Of a stretch of 64,000 nucleotides of DNA, positions 41,519 through 52,654 are shown one piece after another. Source of the DNA: Incurvaria masculella. Taxonomy: Eukaryota; Arthropoda; Insecta; Lepidoptera; Incurvariidae. How positions within the stretch are numbered: position 1 is the stretch's first letter; every line of letters starts with the position of its first letter. The notes under the pieces are model-generated. The model saw only the letters and a program-made list of their open reading frames with translations, was not told where the DNA came from and searched no databases. The translations under genes and the position numbers were made by a program. The stretch is taken from positions 12,573,036 through 12,637,035 of the forward strand of contig OX335643.1 in assembly GCA_946894095.1 (NCBI GenBank). Direction: 5' to 3'.

Positions 41519-42917
41519 TTTTCGCGCGTAAAAGCTTGCCGCCTAGTGCAAGTACGAAGTTATTACTACATGGTCGTAACTCCAGGTTCATCAAACTGGT
41601 TCAATCAGCGGAATTCAAGGCGACGAAAGTGGTGTACCGAAACGAAACGTTGCGCTGTCTGCGCGGTCAGTTATAGAACCGAGTAGTATTGCAGTTCCGC
41701 AAATATCGATTTGATTGATATTTTGTTAGCTTTCATGGTTATGCAATTATGTTTTTACTAGTTTGTGCGATATCTATACCTAGTCTTTGTCGAATCACTT
41801 GACATGTGCCGCCGCATAGATCACACTGTTCTAGGCACATCTAGGCTTCACATTCTCCGCTCCTTACTTCAATGTTTCAGAAAAATCCGTACATAATAAT
41901 AATTTAGGTAAATATTTCTATAAACTCTTGACAACACTTCCAAATAATTTATGTCACAAATTGAATTTTTATCACTTTTCAATTCCTGAGCAAAACAAAA
42001 GTCCCAAAATAAGATGGCGACTCTTCGCCTGTGCATCAAACATTTGTACATTCATCATAAAGGGGCCTCATTAGAACAATGCATAATTTGAGTAATATGC
42101 AGTAAAAGAAAATGGTTGCTTTACAATGTTGAGAGGAGTTCGGCGTTGAAATAGATGGCACCACAGTTCTTTGTTATTATGTCTGCTATAACTCCTTAAA
42201 CAAAGCAAGTTACAAACTAAAACTGTAGTAGCGAGCACATTAATCCGTTATGTATTTAATCTTATTAAACAATTGCAAAAATAAGCTGGAATTTATACGA
42301 TAATTCTGAGGATGAGTGCAAGTATTTTTGTGGAGTTATAGCAGAAATAGGGACGTACGACTGTGGCGCCTACTACAAGGACGCACAAACTCCCTTAATA
42401 TGCTGGGATGAATCTGTCTCACTTCTGCTTTTTTCTGCTCATTTTTATATATTTTATAAATATTTAAAATATATAATATTAAATATTACAAAACGACTTA
42501 CTTCTCTAGATCGTGCTGCTAAATTTTAAATTAAACGCTTACATTGTATTTGAAGAGAACCATTGTTTCTGTTATCACTTTGCCCACTCCAGTAGTGCAT
42601 AAATTTACCTAATAATACACACTTCTAGAATTAACAATAGGAAAATTAAATTCTAAATATAAGATTACTTATTCTAAAATAGTAACACCGAGTCGTAGCC
42701 CTGAAGATAAAGGGTGGTGGCATTATATTTTCCATAGATTCGATTTTTCGATTTAGGATATCGTTTTATAGCTATCGTTTCGTATGTATTGTTATCTACC
42801 TAAACTAACATGAAAACCAAAATCCAAACGTACCTACAAAACATTACGAAACCGAACATTTAGAATCGATTCTAGAACCGATTTTAGAATCAATGGTAAT
42901 AGGTATTATAGGTTTTT
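41519..42917. other. No recognised gene
   Basis: Largely AT-rich, with CGAAACGTTGCGCTGTCTGCG near 41644 as the only GC-richer word. No shared repeat. Confidence 0.4.
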
Positions 42918-43241
42918 TTTTCCTGGTTTGTGGATATAATAATATGTATTAGTGTATTGTATCATATATATTAGTATATTCAATTATATGTATAAATATG
43001 TATATATTATGGTATATGTATGTTTATGGAGTAAATTTTTTTTTTCTTTTCAAATTCTGGTGTGTCACCTACCTACAGATATTTCTATTGCCTTTCCTCA
43101 TCACCCCAAGGGTTGACTGGAAGAAATCACTCTTAGTGATAAGTCCGCCTTTGTGCAGTATTGTTGTTTTGCTGTATGTTTTCTTTGTAATTGTATTTTT
43201 GTTTATGCACAATAAAGAATTTATTCATTCATTCATTCATT
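42918..43241 (+). mobile_element. 5'-truncated copy of the 22-kb LINE
   Basis: Matches only the 3' untranslated region of the LINE: TTGACTGGAAGAAATCACTC, TAGTGATAAGTCCGCCTTTG, then GCACAATAAAGAATTTATTC and three further ATTC units. Typical product of incomplete target-primed reverse transcription. Confidence 0.9.
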
Positions 43242-43514
43242 TAATTAAGCGACTTCGTAATCCCTCATGACAGGACTCCAAAACTCAAAAGCTGGACGGC
43301 CCATTCCTCTCGCAGCAGGTGGTAAAATGGAGCAAAGTTTCTCGCAGTTCCGGGTTCGATAGCCGCCGCCAACGCTCCATCGCGTTGATTATTTCGTATT
43401 GTCAGAAATAGTTTTACGTTCGCTCGTTCCGAACGTGTCGCTTACGCAACGCGCTAACGGAATTTGAGGACCGTATTCGGATGTATTTGAGGGTGGGTTG
43501 TAGCCGGTTGTAAG

Positions 43515-43935
43515 CAGTTAAGACTGGTACCTTTGCCTTTCCCTCCTTTCGCATGGAATGCATTCCTCGCACTTTTGTATGTTGTTGGGTTTGATGGTTG
43601 GTACGTTACATGCTCTTAGATTTCTGGTGCTGATCTTTAGAAAGCCTATGACCCTTTGATCGTGGTTAGTTCTTGTAGTACGCCACCTTCACACACTTCC
43701 GCTCTGCATAGCCTTACACGACACTATTTCATCGCTCATTCGGCTGACATGTCCGACAATGAATGCAACGTAATTCATGCACAGCGTAGGTAGCTCTTCC
43801 CTGGATATGGAACACGCCGGTTGATCCATCTCCAGCCAGCAATTCGTGCTCCACTGATTGCGACAAACAGCCAGATTAGCTGAATGTCAGTCGGGCACTT
43901 CGTCCAGCACATAGTGACTCGTCAGACACCATACT
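43515..43935 (-). pseudogene. RTE-like LINE remnant
   Basis: The minus strand reads GHVSRMSDEIVSCKAMQSGS around 43690-43755, the G-H-V-x-R-M-S-D motif found after the reverse transcriptase in RTE-like LINEs. A later frame reads STRNLRACNVPTIK and CEECIPCERRER, which could be its diverged C terminus or unrelated. No catalytic domain. Confidence 0.4.
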
Positions 43936-44604
43936 TCCGCCTAGTCCCCTGTGTGGTTGCGTCGTGACGCGCGCGTCGGAATGTCCGCGAGGCGCTGCTG
44001 GCTGCAACACAAGGCTGCAATTTGCGAACGTTTTGTTGCTTCTCATCTCTCTATTCGTGCGCGCAAGATGAATAAATCCTTGAAACGCGTTCTTAATGTT
44101 ATTGAATAAATGGCGCTATAAAAATTTGATTCATCTTAATTTGGTATTCAACTAATTTCGTTGCTAGCCATTGTATTATTAACCAATGGTTGCTGCGATA
44201 CGTTTTAGATTAAAAACTGCAGAGAGTTTCCTATTACAGTTTAACCGTACATATTTATACGTAGCACCAAACAAACTATCACTAGTGGCTCTATGAGCGG
44301 CAGACCTTGCGAGTGTCTTTGCATAGCTATCTTAAAACTGAAAAACGTTCACCGGGCACCTTAAAACAAAATCTTATATTTTTCTTCTATTTTTCTCACT
44401 GTATTAAATACATATACATAACGATTAAGTTTTGTCACAAAAATTTGTTTAATGTTTGAATATTTTCCTAATTGTCACTCCGCTAATTTGAAAAAAAAAA
44501 AACAAAAACTAGACGAAAAAAAATCCATAAAATTAACGAAGCTGCTAACATTTTTTTATATCACGAGAATCGGTTGAAAAATGCGACCTGAAGAGGAGAA
44601 CAGT
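43936..44604. other. No recognised gene
   Basis: Starts with a CpG-rich patch (GTGACGCGCGCGTCGG near 43967, itself nearly palindromic) and becomes AT-rich. No open frame supported. Confidence 0.35.
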
Positions 44605-45000
44605 CGAGAAAGGTCTCGCGTGGAGAATTTTGCTTCTGTGGGACGGATCAGCTAAGTACTCGCTTGGCGCCTTGGACTCATGTCGTATGTCTTGTCGACG
44701 ACCCCGAGGTATCCCAGAATTTGGGGAACCTCGAACTCCGAAGGGATCTAGTGCATTTACCACGGGGAATGCTCTCCAGAGCATAACGCTACACCTCCGT
44801 CCCCTTTCAGCATCGAGCAACGCACAGCAGGCAGGGTATGTACTCATATGCTGACCACATTCCTACTATGAGAGCCAGCGGATCCGGGTGATCCTTTATT
44901 GTTAGGGTGGAGGTTTTTCTCAGTAAAGTACAAACTGGGGTCCTTCAACGCAATGTAAAGAAACACCCGGCCGGAGTCTGGCGGACGGAAAATGTGTCGC
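44605..45000 (+). pseudogene. Jockey/CR1-like LINE remnant
   Basis: One frame gives LLWDGSAKYSLGALDS; after a shift, DPEVSQNLGNLELRRD; then, after a further gap, YKLGSFNAM. This is the same C-terminal region as the 17.6-kb remnant but from a differently decayed copy, and the W-D-G-S-A-K-Y start is clearer here. At least two frameshifts. Confidence 0.65.
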
Positions 45001-45059
45001 TCTAGATATAAAATAATTGGTACTCTGGTAGCCAAATTATAAATTTCGCGTTTAACCGA

Positions 45060-45430
45060 CAAACCACAAGGCACGATTCAATTCCAGTTGATTTTTTAAA
45101 GTTATTTTGACTAAATTGACTCTTTTTCTTAAATGACATAAGACACAGTGGCGAGAATTTAGAAAGGTATGTAAAAGTGGTTTGGGCATGTAGAGTGAAT
45201 GAGTGAATATAGAATACCTAAACCGATTTACAGAGCGGAAGCGAGTTGAAGTGTCATACCCGGACGGCCTAGGAGAGCGTCCCGTAAAGTCAGGTACGTA
45301 GCACCCGTCATTGTAGAGCATATATGGAATGATGTACGTCTGTATAGAAAGCGCAAAAGCTAGCATACATCGGAACATATCGTCGCTTCTAACCCCTTTG
45401 GAAAGCGGCGTGATGGTATATATGTATGAT
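45060..45430 (+). pseudogene. RTE-like LINE remnant
   Basis: Reading through two stops: WFGHVE, MSEYRIPKPIYRAEAS, then SVIPGRPRRASRKV. This is the conserved W-F-G-H-V-E-R-M...I-Y-R-A...G-R-P-R-R tail of a common lepidopteran RTE-type endonuclease-reverse transcriptase. Further on, a third frame gives TPLESGVMVYMYD. The 153-codon antisense open frame here (45052-45513, minus) is therefore judged a shadow. Confidence 0.65.
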
Positions 45431-45514
45431 CCTACTTTCCCCTGTACGTTAGAAACAAAATAGTTATCCCCAAAAAATTTGATCGACGGAATATTTGCAA
45501 GGATAGAGGACACA

Positions 45515-47555
45515 AGCGCGTCGGAGGACGTGCCTTCAGCAGTGACGCAGGCGCGGAGTTGGTAGGGCCACCACTATAATCTACACCGTAAGATTTCTTC
45601 ACTATCTTGTTCTCACCCTACGAAAATTAACTTAACTTTTTAGGCAGCTTTCTTTCAGATTTAAAAAAAAAGGAACTAAAAATATCGATAAAAAATAACT
45701 GTTACTTAGTTCTCCGATATCCCAAAGATATTGGACAGTAGGATTATCAAATATATTTAAATATGCTCAGGAAGTATGCAAAAAGGTGCCCTTCTTAGTT
45801 AGCTTTCTTCCTTCTTGACCTACTTTCTTTATTATTTATATTTACTTCTGTATCTACTTTTTTGCCAGAAAAAAATACGAATCCAAGAGTGTGCCAAAAG
45901 ACACAATTATTTGGCCGTAAAGTTCTAAAAACTATAAAAAATTTTGGATTCATTCACTAGTTAATGACGTGACCTAGCTAACTATATCGAGCGATTCCAA
46001 CTTATTTTAATATTTTACTAATGGAATTCAGCATATTGAATACAGGCTTTTAATAATAGGTATTATTCATTCCATCTATCGACTGGACAAGAAACAAAGT
46101 AACTTTTTCACTAAGACAGAAATCAAAGCTCGGACTCCCTGGCGGCCAAATGCCACCGTGCCAGGTCGCAGCCGCGCTGTCGCGTTTGATCAATCTTGTT
46201 TGTCGCGCACGATATAACGCAAGTCGCTTCTCGCTGCGGACTGCACGGAAAAAGATTCCGTCAACACGCGACACGCGTCTTGTCTTGTGATCTTTTATGT
46301 CGATAACGTAATCGTATTTGTTTGTGTGGAAGAATATTGTTAAGACCATGAACTACGCAAATAAAAATGTATGTATCGATGTAATTTAATTAGAGAAGTT
46401 CGTTCGTTTAGTATCGGTTTACTTGTATTTAGAATACATAAAATACGTTATTACGTAATTGATAAACGATCTTAAAAAAGCATATAATAAAATACATATG
46501 TGTTTCCTTTATCCATCATGCTTATTAAAATATTTTTAGTACATTCGATTTTTTTCAATCGAGAAAATTAACATGAATCGTATTTTAAAGGTAAAGGTCG
46601 GTTAGAAAGCATTTTTGTCTAACATATACGTTTTTGGTAGTGTTATAATTAGTCGTGTAAGGATAAACGTAGCTCGAAGAAACAAATTTTACATAATTCT
46701 GACTTTACTTAGGCTGGCTTTAGTTGTGGTACCCGGCTCCGCATGGGTAATCATTGATGTTTTAATATTAATAAAGTATCATAATAAAATAACGCCATAG
46801 CTATTTTTGCCTTGAATTCAAGTACTTACTGCTGCTAATTAAAAATGCAGATCGACGGAGAATCTCACTTCGGAAGGTAATCATATCAGTTGGATTGTGT
46901 AAATGTTTTAGTAACATAACTTTCAATGAAAATTTAAAAAAGGAGTACCCGAGTATGCCATCAAAAGTGCTATTGTGTAACTCGTTTGGATTACCTATAC
47001 ATAAAAAACTATTACTTGCACCTGATGTCTATATGCCAGAGTATAAATTTAAAAGACTGAGACAGAATAGAGTTTTATTTTATTTCTGAAATCCTTAAAT
47101 ATTACTAGCATTGATCCCACTGCAAAAGACTTCAACGCTCGGTCACTTTTTATCGCGAAAACAATTTTCGAACACAGTTCCGTGCAGTGTGCGGTACCCG
47201 CATAAAGAACTTGAGCGGGTAGGGTCATTAATAATTAATAATACATTACCTTCTAATAAAACTAGCATTTTATTTCGGTACGTTTTCTGTCGCATTGCAT
47301 TCAGTTCGAAAACATCGGGGCATTATCACCAAGCGACCTTAATGTTTTCTAACGAGACAACCCATTTTTATAATTACCCACAGAATACCACAACGCAACG
47401 ATCGGATTGAACCACACAAACGGAAAGATGCGAGTCCAAAAGAAAACACGTTCACAATTTTCAACCGTCACTGTTCGTAAAGTTCCAAATTCGAACGCGT
47501 TCCAAAATGCCAAATTGCTTCGACGCACGAAGCAACCGTTTCGGAGATGTCACAT
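45515..47555. other. No recognised gene
   Basis: A GC-richer patch at 46.12-46.29 kb and a retroposon head scrap (GTGGTACCCGGCTCCGC, about 46727) are the only notable items. Confidence 0.4.
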
Positions 47556-47559
47556 GTTT

Positions 47560-47735
47560 GCATTTGTTTTCCCGCGGCGATAGTGTTGTGCGTCGGCGCG
47601 GGCTATTCTCACTGGTCGCGGGCTGCGCTGGTCGTGCCTCGTGCGAACGCGCGCGCGCTTCTGGTGTCGGAAGGTGACTGGCCGCGCTGGCGAGGACGGG
47701 CCTAGCGAGAACGGTGATAGTGGCGGATGGTGCAC
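47560..47735. other. CpG-rich block, possible 5' end of a gene
   Basis: About 175 bases far richer in G+C and CpG than the surroundings (GCGAACGCGCGCGCGCTTCTG). Such blocks in insect genomes are often first exons or promoters, but no TATA box, open frame or donor site is convincing. Confidence 0.25.
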
Positions 47736-47875
47736 CGAGTCACAGTAGAGGAAGAAACCAGTGGGTCATCATCGTAAGCCGCATTCACGCGTTCTTAAAA
47801 TTGAGCACGCTACAGCCAAAATCCGAGTCTAGGTAAATGTGGCCAGAGGACTTGCCTTTCAGGTAGCAGAGGTGT

Positions 47876-48015
47876 TTTCCATCCAATTCAATGTAGCCGT
47901 GCTCATAAAGGGATGGTTCTGGCATGGTACCTAATTTCTTCGGGTATATGGTGTATTGGACTTATATCATACATGTAGTTGTGTGGTATTAGCCATCCAT
48001 GTCAAGTTGCATAAA
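47876..48015 (+). repeat. SINE-like repeat B, good copy
   Basis: CATCCAATTCAATGTAGCCG, TGCTCATAAAGGGATGGTTC, GGCATGGTACCTAATTTCTT and GTGTGGTATTAGCCATCCAT, ending ...GTTGCATAAATTAAAA. Confidence 0.8.
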
Positions 48016-48338
48016 TTAAAAATTCATCTGATCTGAGCGTTCAATATTTCACATATTAGGACCCATAGGTTTGTTGTTGCAATGGATAGCTGATTTCACA
48101 CCAGCTGTATGTTAACCCAACGTGCCGCATTACTAGGAGCTAGGTTCCATACCTGAACCTTTTCTTTACATGAGTATCGCTATATTGAAACGGATGAAAA
48201 ACACAGACAACACTTTGTTGCCAGTTCGAACATATTTCGTGCATTGGCATCCCTACCACCTAGTAAGTAGAGGGGACTTTTTTAATTTACCTCGGTTCAC
48301 AACTACGGAGTGACTCGTAGCCTCAAGTAGAACGCACA
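48016..48338. other. No gene; possible decayed repeat B
   Basis: CACCTAGTAAGTAGAGGGGAC near 48258 resembles the join between repeat B and the SINE module. Otherwise unrecognised. Confidence 0.35.
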
Positions 48339-48339
48339 T

Positions 48340-48435
48340 TTCAATCTCACATAAAAAAGAAAGAGGTGCGTTACTTGAACCCACGTTTTTCGGCAAAAAG
48401 AGACACAGGCGTCAACCTCTAGACATTGGCCACAT
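48340..48435 (-). repeat. tRNA-derived SINE module
   Basis: In minus orientation GTCTAGAGGTTGACGCC (A-box region) and GTGGGTTCAAGTAACGCACC (B-box region) precede CTCTTTCTTTTTT. Confidence 0.6.
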
Positions 48436-48784
48436 ACAATAGTTTGGACACGTTACCGGTACGGTCTTGATACGCTTGTGTAACTGTCTTACTGCTTATT
48501 TCTTACCACTGTTACATTGCTTCAATAAAGGCAAAAAGTGATTCACAAGCAAAAACTTACAGCTTAACAGCTTACTTACGTAAGAAAATAATCCAATTTG
48601 ATTTCAGCTTTTTTACCTGAAACAAAAAAATACATTCTATGAGCATTGGGAACTTTCATAGGGGTTAAGCACAAATTTGAAACATGTGTCATTTCCCAAT
48701 GGGAACAGACGGCATCGTGTGCATAAGTACCTAGACTATAAGGTAGGTATCGATTTTTTTTACGCAAGTACCTGCACAATAATG
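48436..48784. other. No recognised gene
   Basis: Short frames only. The 67-codon minus-strand frame at 48576-48779 lacks any recognised domain. Confidence 0.35.
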
Positions 48785-49018
48785 GCTAGTTAGCACACCC
48801 ACGGTTATGATATTAGCCCAACACACCACACGGGAATTATTTGCCATGGCAGACAATCCTTATATTGTAGGGCTACATCAAACTGAATGGGAATCGACAA
48901 CACTCGCTGGTTGAAAACACGGTCAATTTTCATTGCCTCTTAGACCATCGCTCATTCAATGCGATGGTACTAACTCTGGCGGGATTGAACCTGCCACCAA
49001 GTAAGGAAGGTCCTAGAT
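48785..49018 (-). repeat. SINE-like repeat B
   Basis: ATGATATTAGCCCAACACACC, CTACATCAAACTGAATGGGA and GCGATGGTACTAACTCTGGC are complements of family B words in order. Confidence 0.75.
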
Positions 49019-49107
49019 TAATTGTTAATTGTAAATTAATTGTTGTCGAAGGCACATAATTCCTTCGACAATGCGGTGTTTTGGGCTAATATCATGAGGG
49101 TGGGTTT

Positions 49108-49621
49108 CATAGGCTTAGAAAGTATAGACATACAGAGTCAACTGACGGATGAGACCAAAATCGTTTCATACAAAATGTACTGACATTTCTTTGTTTACTC
49201 AAAAACATTTCTAAATCGCCGTGTAGCTTCAAAATAATGATCTGAAGTTATGTTTTAAGTTTTACCTTGAAATAATTAGTAAAAGTTAAGAAATTTGATC
49301 GACAAAGAATCGGTGTGGAATCCTTATTTACCATCAAAAAAGGGTTTTTGTCCGGGTTTTTCACTCCTGTTCACTAAACAATCTATAAAAGCACAGGTTA
49401 CCATAATTTAAGTAAAACTAGAGAAATTATAAATATTTCACAAAAAACCATTTCACATTCCGTGAGCGCGACTCCAATGTACTCATAACGATTTCAGAAG
49501 TGGTCTCATCGAGCAGATGTGTTCCATCTCGCTCTAACTGGCGGTAGTGGTACGTTGAGTTGACGTCTCACTCCCACGCTTTTTTCGTCTTGTAAGCACA
49601 GCGCGCTATGCTAGGTCTATG
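49108..49621 (-). mobile_element. Non-autonomous P-element-like transposon
   Basis: 514 bp with imperfect terminal inverted repeats: CATAGGCTTAG on the left and CATAGACCTAG as the complement of the right end. It is flanked by a perfect 8-bp direct repeat GTGGGTTT at 49100-49107 and 49622-49629. P elements also begin CA(T) and make 8-bp duplications. On the minus strand a reading frame starts with a THAP-like zinc-finger beginning, as P transposases do. There is no other coding, so it would need a transposase from elsewhere. Confidence 0.65.
49324..49404 (-). pseudogene. THAP-like N-terminal transposase scrap
   Basis: A 26-codon frame MVTCAFIDCLVNRSEKPGQK, then PFFDGK and a stop. C-x4-C followed by N-R-S-x-K and an aromatic pair is the start of the THAP C2CH zinc finger that binds DNA in P-element transposase and related proteins. 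The distal Cys-His pair and the rest of the protein are absent. Its position inside an element with P-like ends argues against coincidence, but 26 residues is thin evidence. Confidence 0.45.
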
Positions 49622-49667
49622 GTGGGTTTTGGTGTTAGCCATTCATGTCCAGTTCCATAAAAAACTT

Positions 49668-49930
49668 AGTAAGAAACTGTGTAAAATTTCGTGTTGCACA
49701 TTGCGTTTCTGCAAGTGAATGCCTTCAGAAATGAGGCACTGTACACCCTTGACCGGCCGCTTGTGGCTCCGGCCCGAGCCGGAAGTCCCGTCCGTTGCGA
49801 CACACGAACAGACAGCCAATAAAGCCATTGACGGACTGCCGGCGCCGCGTCGTGAGTAATGCCCGCAATTAATAAAGACGTAACCGCGAACCCACCGCGA
49901 GGTGCGGTTTCGTTGCCACTTTTTACATGG
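49668..49930. other. No recognised gene
   Basis: GC-richer patch 49.75-49.91 kb (GGCTCCGGCCCGAGCCGGAAG, a near palindrome). No coding support. Confidence 0.35.
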
Positions 49931-50295
49931 TTAAGAGGATGATGAGGTGATCGAGTTCCATACAATGGCTCGTGCCTGTTTCCTCAGTCAAATCAAGATG
50001 TATTTTTCTGATATTTTGCGCATTTGATGAATCAACTGAGAGCTACGTTTGTAAGCCTTTGTTTTTTTGATACATTAAGTTATATCCGTGATATATGCAT
50101 AAAAAAAGTATGCAAAACCTAAAAAGGCATTTATCATGGATACAATTTAAGCTATCAAAGAAACATAAAACGTAAAGATGTAGTTCTCAGTTGATTTATT
50201 GAATGTGTAAAATATTTGAAAAATATTTCTTAATTTGACTGAGGAAACAGGCACGAGCTATTGTATGGAACTTGATCATTTCTTTATCCTCTTGA
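49931..50295. mobile_element. Foldback MITE D, complete copy
   Basis: 365 bp that is almost entirely one inverted repeat. The left arm TTAAGAGGATGATGAGGTGA...CAATGGCTCGTGCCTGTTTC pairs with the right arm GAAACAGGCACGAGCTATTG...TTTATCCTCTTGA, meeting near 50105. Non-coding. A TTAA precedes the left end; TTGA follows the right, possibly a mutated TTAA duplicate. Confidence 0.85.
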
Positions 50296-50920
50296 GGCCC
50301 ATCGAGACCTCGCATTGCGTACTTATTCCATTGCGGCTGCGCCTAATTAATATGGTTAAGAGAGTCGTTACCCTATCAATTCCCCATACTACGGGCGGTA
50401 ACTGTTTATATGCTATTAATGCTTCACTAGGTTTTTGAAATTTTTGATTCTACAATATGTTCTCAAAATTTTCGTCTGTATGTTTTAATTGTTTTAATAT
50501 AACTTTTGGATTGGAAAATATTGGGTAAAAAACATTGGAAAAAAGTTGTCTTATTTTACCTTAATTTAAGATTGTTTACTGGAAAGTAAAGATATTTACA
50601 TAAAAATAAACATATGCATATAGAATTAAGCGTTCTCAAGTGATACATTTTCATGAAAATCTTACCGTTAGGGACGGGAAGACGATTTTTCTAGTTTAAT
50701 GGCAGTCGACGTACGAAATTGTTCTTTGGGCTTGTTTTGTTCCACGAATATTTGTAATTAATTTGGATTTTGTTTCATTTTTGACTACATAGTAAAAAAT
50801 AAAACTGATTTACTTTTAGCTATAAGCCATATTGTAATATATTTTTTCGTATATCTAGCCAAATCAAATATCTACTTTGTGGACTTATTGCATCCCCTTT
50901 ATCTTGGAGACGGTATTTTT
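50296..50920. other. No recognised gene
   Basis: AT-rich; no shared repeats. Confidence 0.4.
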
Positions 50921-50922
50921 CT

Positions 50923-51015
50923 TTGAAACAGATAAGGTCCCAGAGCGCAATAGCACGATTTTGTGCGGTGCCTACCAATAAGTTCATCCCGTCGCGTCGG
51001 GAAATGCCCTCTTAA
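50923..51015 (+). repeat. Dispersed repeat J, second copy
   Basis: TTTCTTTGAAACAGATAAGG and GAGCGCAATAGCACGATTTTG correspond to 36.52-36.63 kb in reverse. Confidence 0.5.
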
Positions 51016-51689
51016 AGTAATCTTGTGTAATCATGTACCAAATTCTTTTTTTGTTTATTTTTATTATGATGGATTAGTGTTGTATGAAAATGTTAATTTG
51101 ACAATTTCAACATTTTGATTAAATTAGATTGATTTTCGATAAACATACATCCTATCAAGCGATGCCGGTATTTATAAGGTATTTATTACACGTTTAGCCG
51201 TTAAGCGGACAAACCCACTTGTTAATTCAAGGAATGTGACATGTATGTATGTATAATCGACCGTGAAGCAAGGACACATTAATTGAAGAAAGAGCCCAGT
51301 AAAAAGAACTACTTTACGAATGTATTTGTTCCAAACTTCACCACTTTCCATACTAAGTGTTTACAAGGATCCTACATTAATCTTTCATTTAAAGTGAAAT
51401 CTTATTCTTCAGTGGAATTAGACGGTTTCCGAATATGCATAGTTTACACGTGGTCAACTCACTTGAACACTTTCTCTCACCTGGCGAGTACTTACCTGTG
51501 CACTGACATAATGACCTTTTGTGTGTTATTTCAAATCACTTTCGCTTGTCCGCTACGCGGCCCTGCCTGGCCCTTGTGTGGAACGTGAGTGCTCAGTTGT
51601 GAAAGGGACCTTCGATATTCTTTTGATAGTACCACAGAAGAGAAAATAAAGGGGAAGAGTAATTTGGTTGTTACGACGCCGCTGTATGG
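51016..51689. other. No recognised gene
   Basis: A 101-codon plus-strand frame at 51283-51588 has no recognised domain. Confidence 0.35.
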
Positions 51690-51800
51690 ACACATTGTGC
51701 ATATAATGGTGTGGAAGCCGGCCGCGCGTCGCATGCTACGCAATTCAAAATTCCCACCGCGCGCGAATGCGCTCTTAAAACTCATTCGCTAAGTCAGTTG
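51690..51800 (+). repeat. Dispersed repeat H, right part
   Basis: CCGCGCGTCGCATGCTACGC, CCCACCGCGCGCGAATGCGC and TCATTCGCTAAGTCAGTT recur at 53.90-53.98 kb (GGCGCGTCGTATGCCACAC, CCACCGCGCGCGAATGTGC). Confidence 0.55.
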
Positions 51801-52109
51801 CCAAAAGGGGTAAGCACGACCCTAAAATACACCTGCGACTATGTTTGCGTGTGCTATGTATGTTTGGACTGACGGTAGGTAGGTAAGTAGGCTGAAGGCT
51901 CACCTTCTTTTTTTTATCTGAGGATGCTACACAAACATGCGAACTAAATTCAAGGGACAATTCAATTCATTTACATAGTTTAGAATGAGATTTCTTTAAC
52001 ATAAAACATAACAAGTTAAATACACATTTTGAACTGCACGCAAACTTTTCCCGTTAAAAAAATACTAACTGCGTTTCTTCCCCTGCATGTCGTAAGCAGC
52101 AACTGAGTA

Positions 52110-52370
52110 ATTCGTTACATGTGGTTCGGATTCCACGTAACACTGTAGTTCCCTTCCTTACTTATTATGTGGAAGGGTTATACCCGCGCAAATTGGTACC
52201 ATCGCTTTGGAATGATGGCCGAGGCGGCAATGAGAATTGTCCGTGGTTTCCATCCAGTTCAACATAGCCGTGCAATACAAGGAAGGTCCTAGCATGGCAC
52301 CTAGTTTCCATGAGGTGTGTTGATGCCATTAGGCGTGGTATTAGCCATCCATGCCCAGTGAAATAAAAAA
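52110..52370 (+). repeat. SINE-like repeat B, long copy
   Basis: GATTCCACGTAACACTGTAG, GGAAGGGTTATACCCGCGC, CCATCCAGTTCAACATAGCC, GGTCCTAGCATGGCACCTAG and GTGGTATTAGCCATCCATGC, ending GTGAAATAAAAAA where the next element begins. Confidence 0.8.
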
Positions 52371-52371
52371 A

Positions 52372-52654
52372 CCGGCCAAGTGCGAGTCGGACTTGCACAA
52401 GAAGGGTTCCATACCATCGAACAAGATTTAACACAAAAAAACACGTTTTTTTGTATGGGACCCCCCTTTAACTTTTTATTTTTTTATTTTACCTATTTGT
52501 TGTTGTTGCGGCAAAATAAATACACATCTGTGAAGATTTCTGCTGCCTACCTATTACAGTTCATGAGATACAGCCCTGTGACAGACGGAGAGACGGACGG
52601 ACATCGGAGGCTTAGTAATAGGGTTCCGTTTTCACCCTTTGGGTACAGAACCCT
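52372..52654 (+). mobile_element. CCGGCC element in the tail of repeat B
   Basis: A full family A copy from CCGGCCAAGTGCGAGTCGGA to GGTACAGAACCCT, with A-runs on both sides. The left A-run is the 3' tail of the repeat B copy, so the insertion hit an oligo(A) stretch. Confidence 0.85.

Larger units (their letters stand above)
49020..49667 (+). repeat. SINE-like repeat B split by a P-like element
   Basis: CCTTCGACAATGCGGTGTTTT, GGGCTAATATCATGAGGGTG and, after the insertion, GTTAGCCATTCATGTCCAGTT, CCATAAAAAA. The order equals an uninterrupted copy once the inserted element and one 8-bp duplicate are removed. Confidence 0.8.

Noticed and set aside
45052..45513. 153-codon minus-strand open frame
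   Set aside because: It is antisense to an RTE-like remnant whose plus-strand motif (WFGHVE...GRPRR) is clear.
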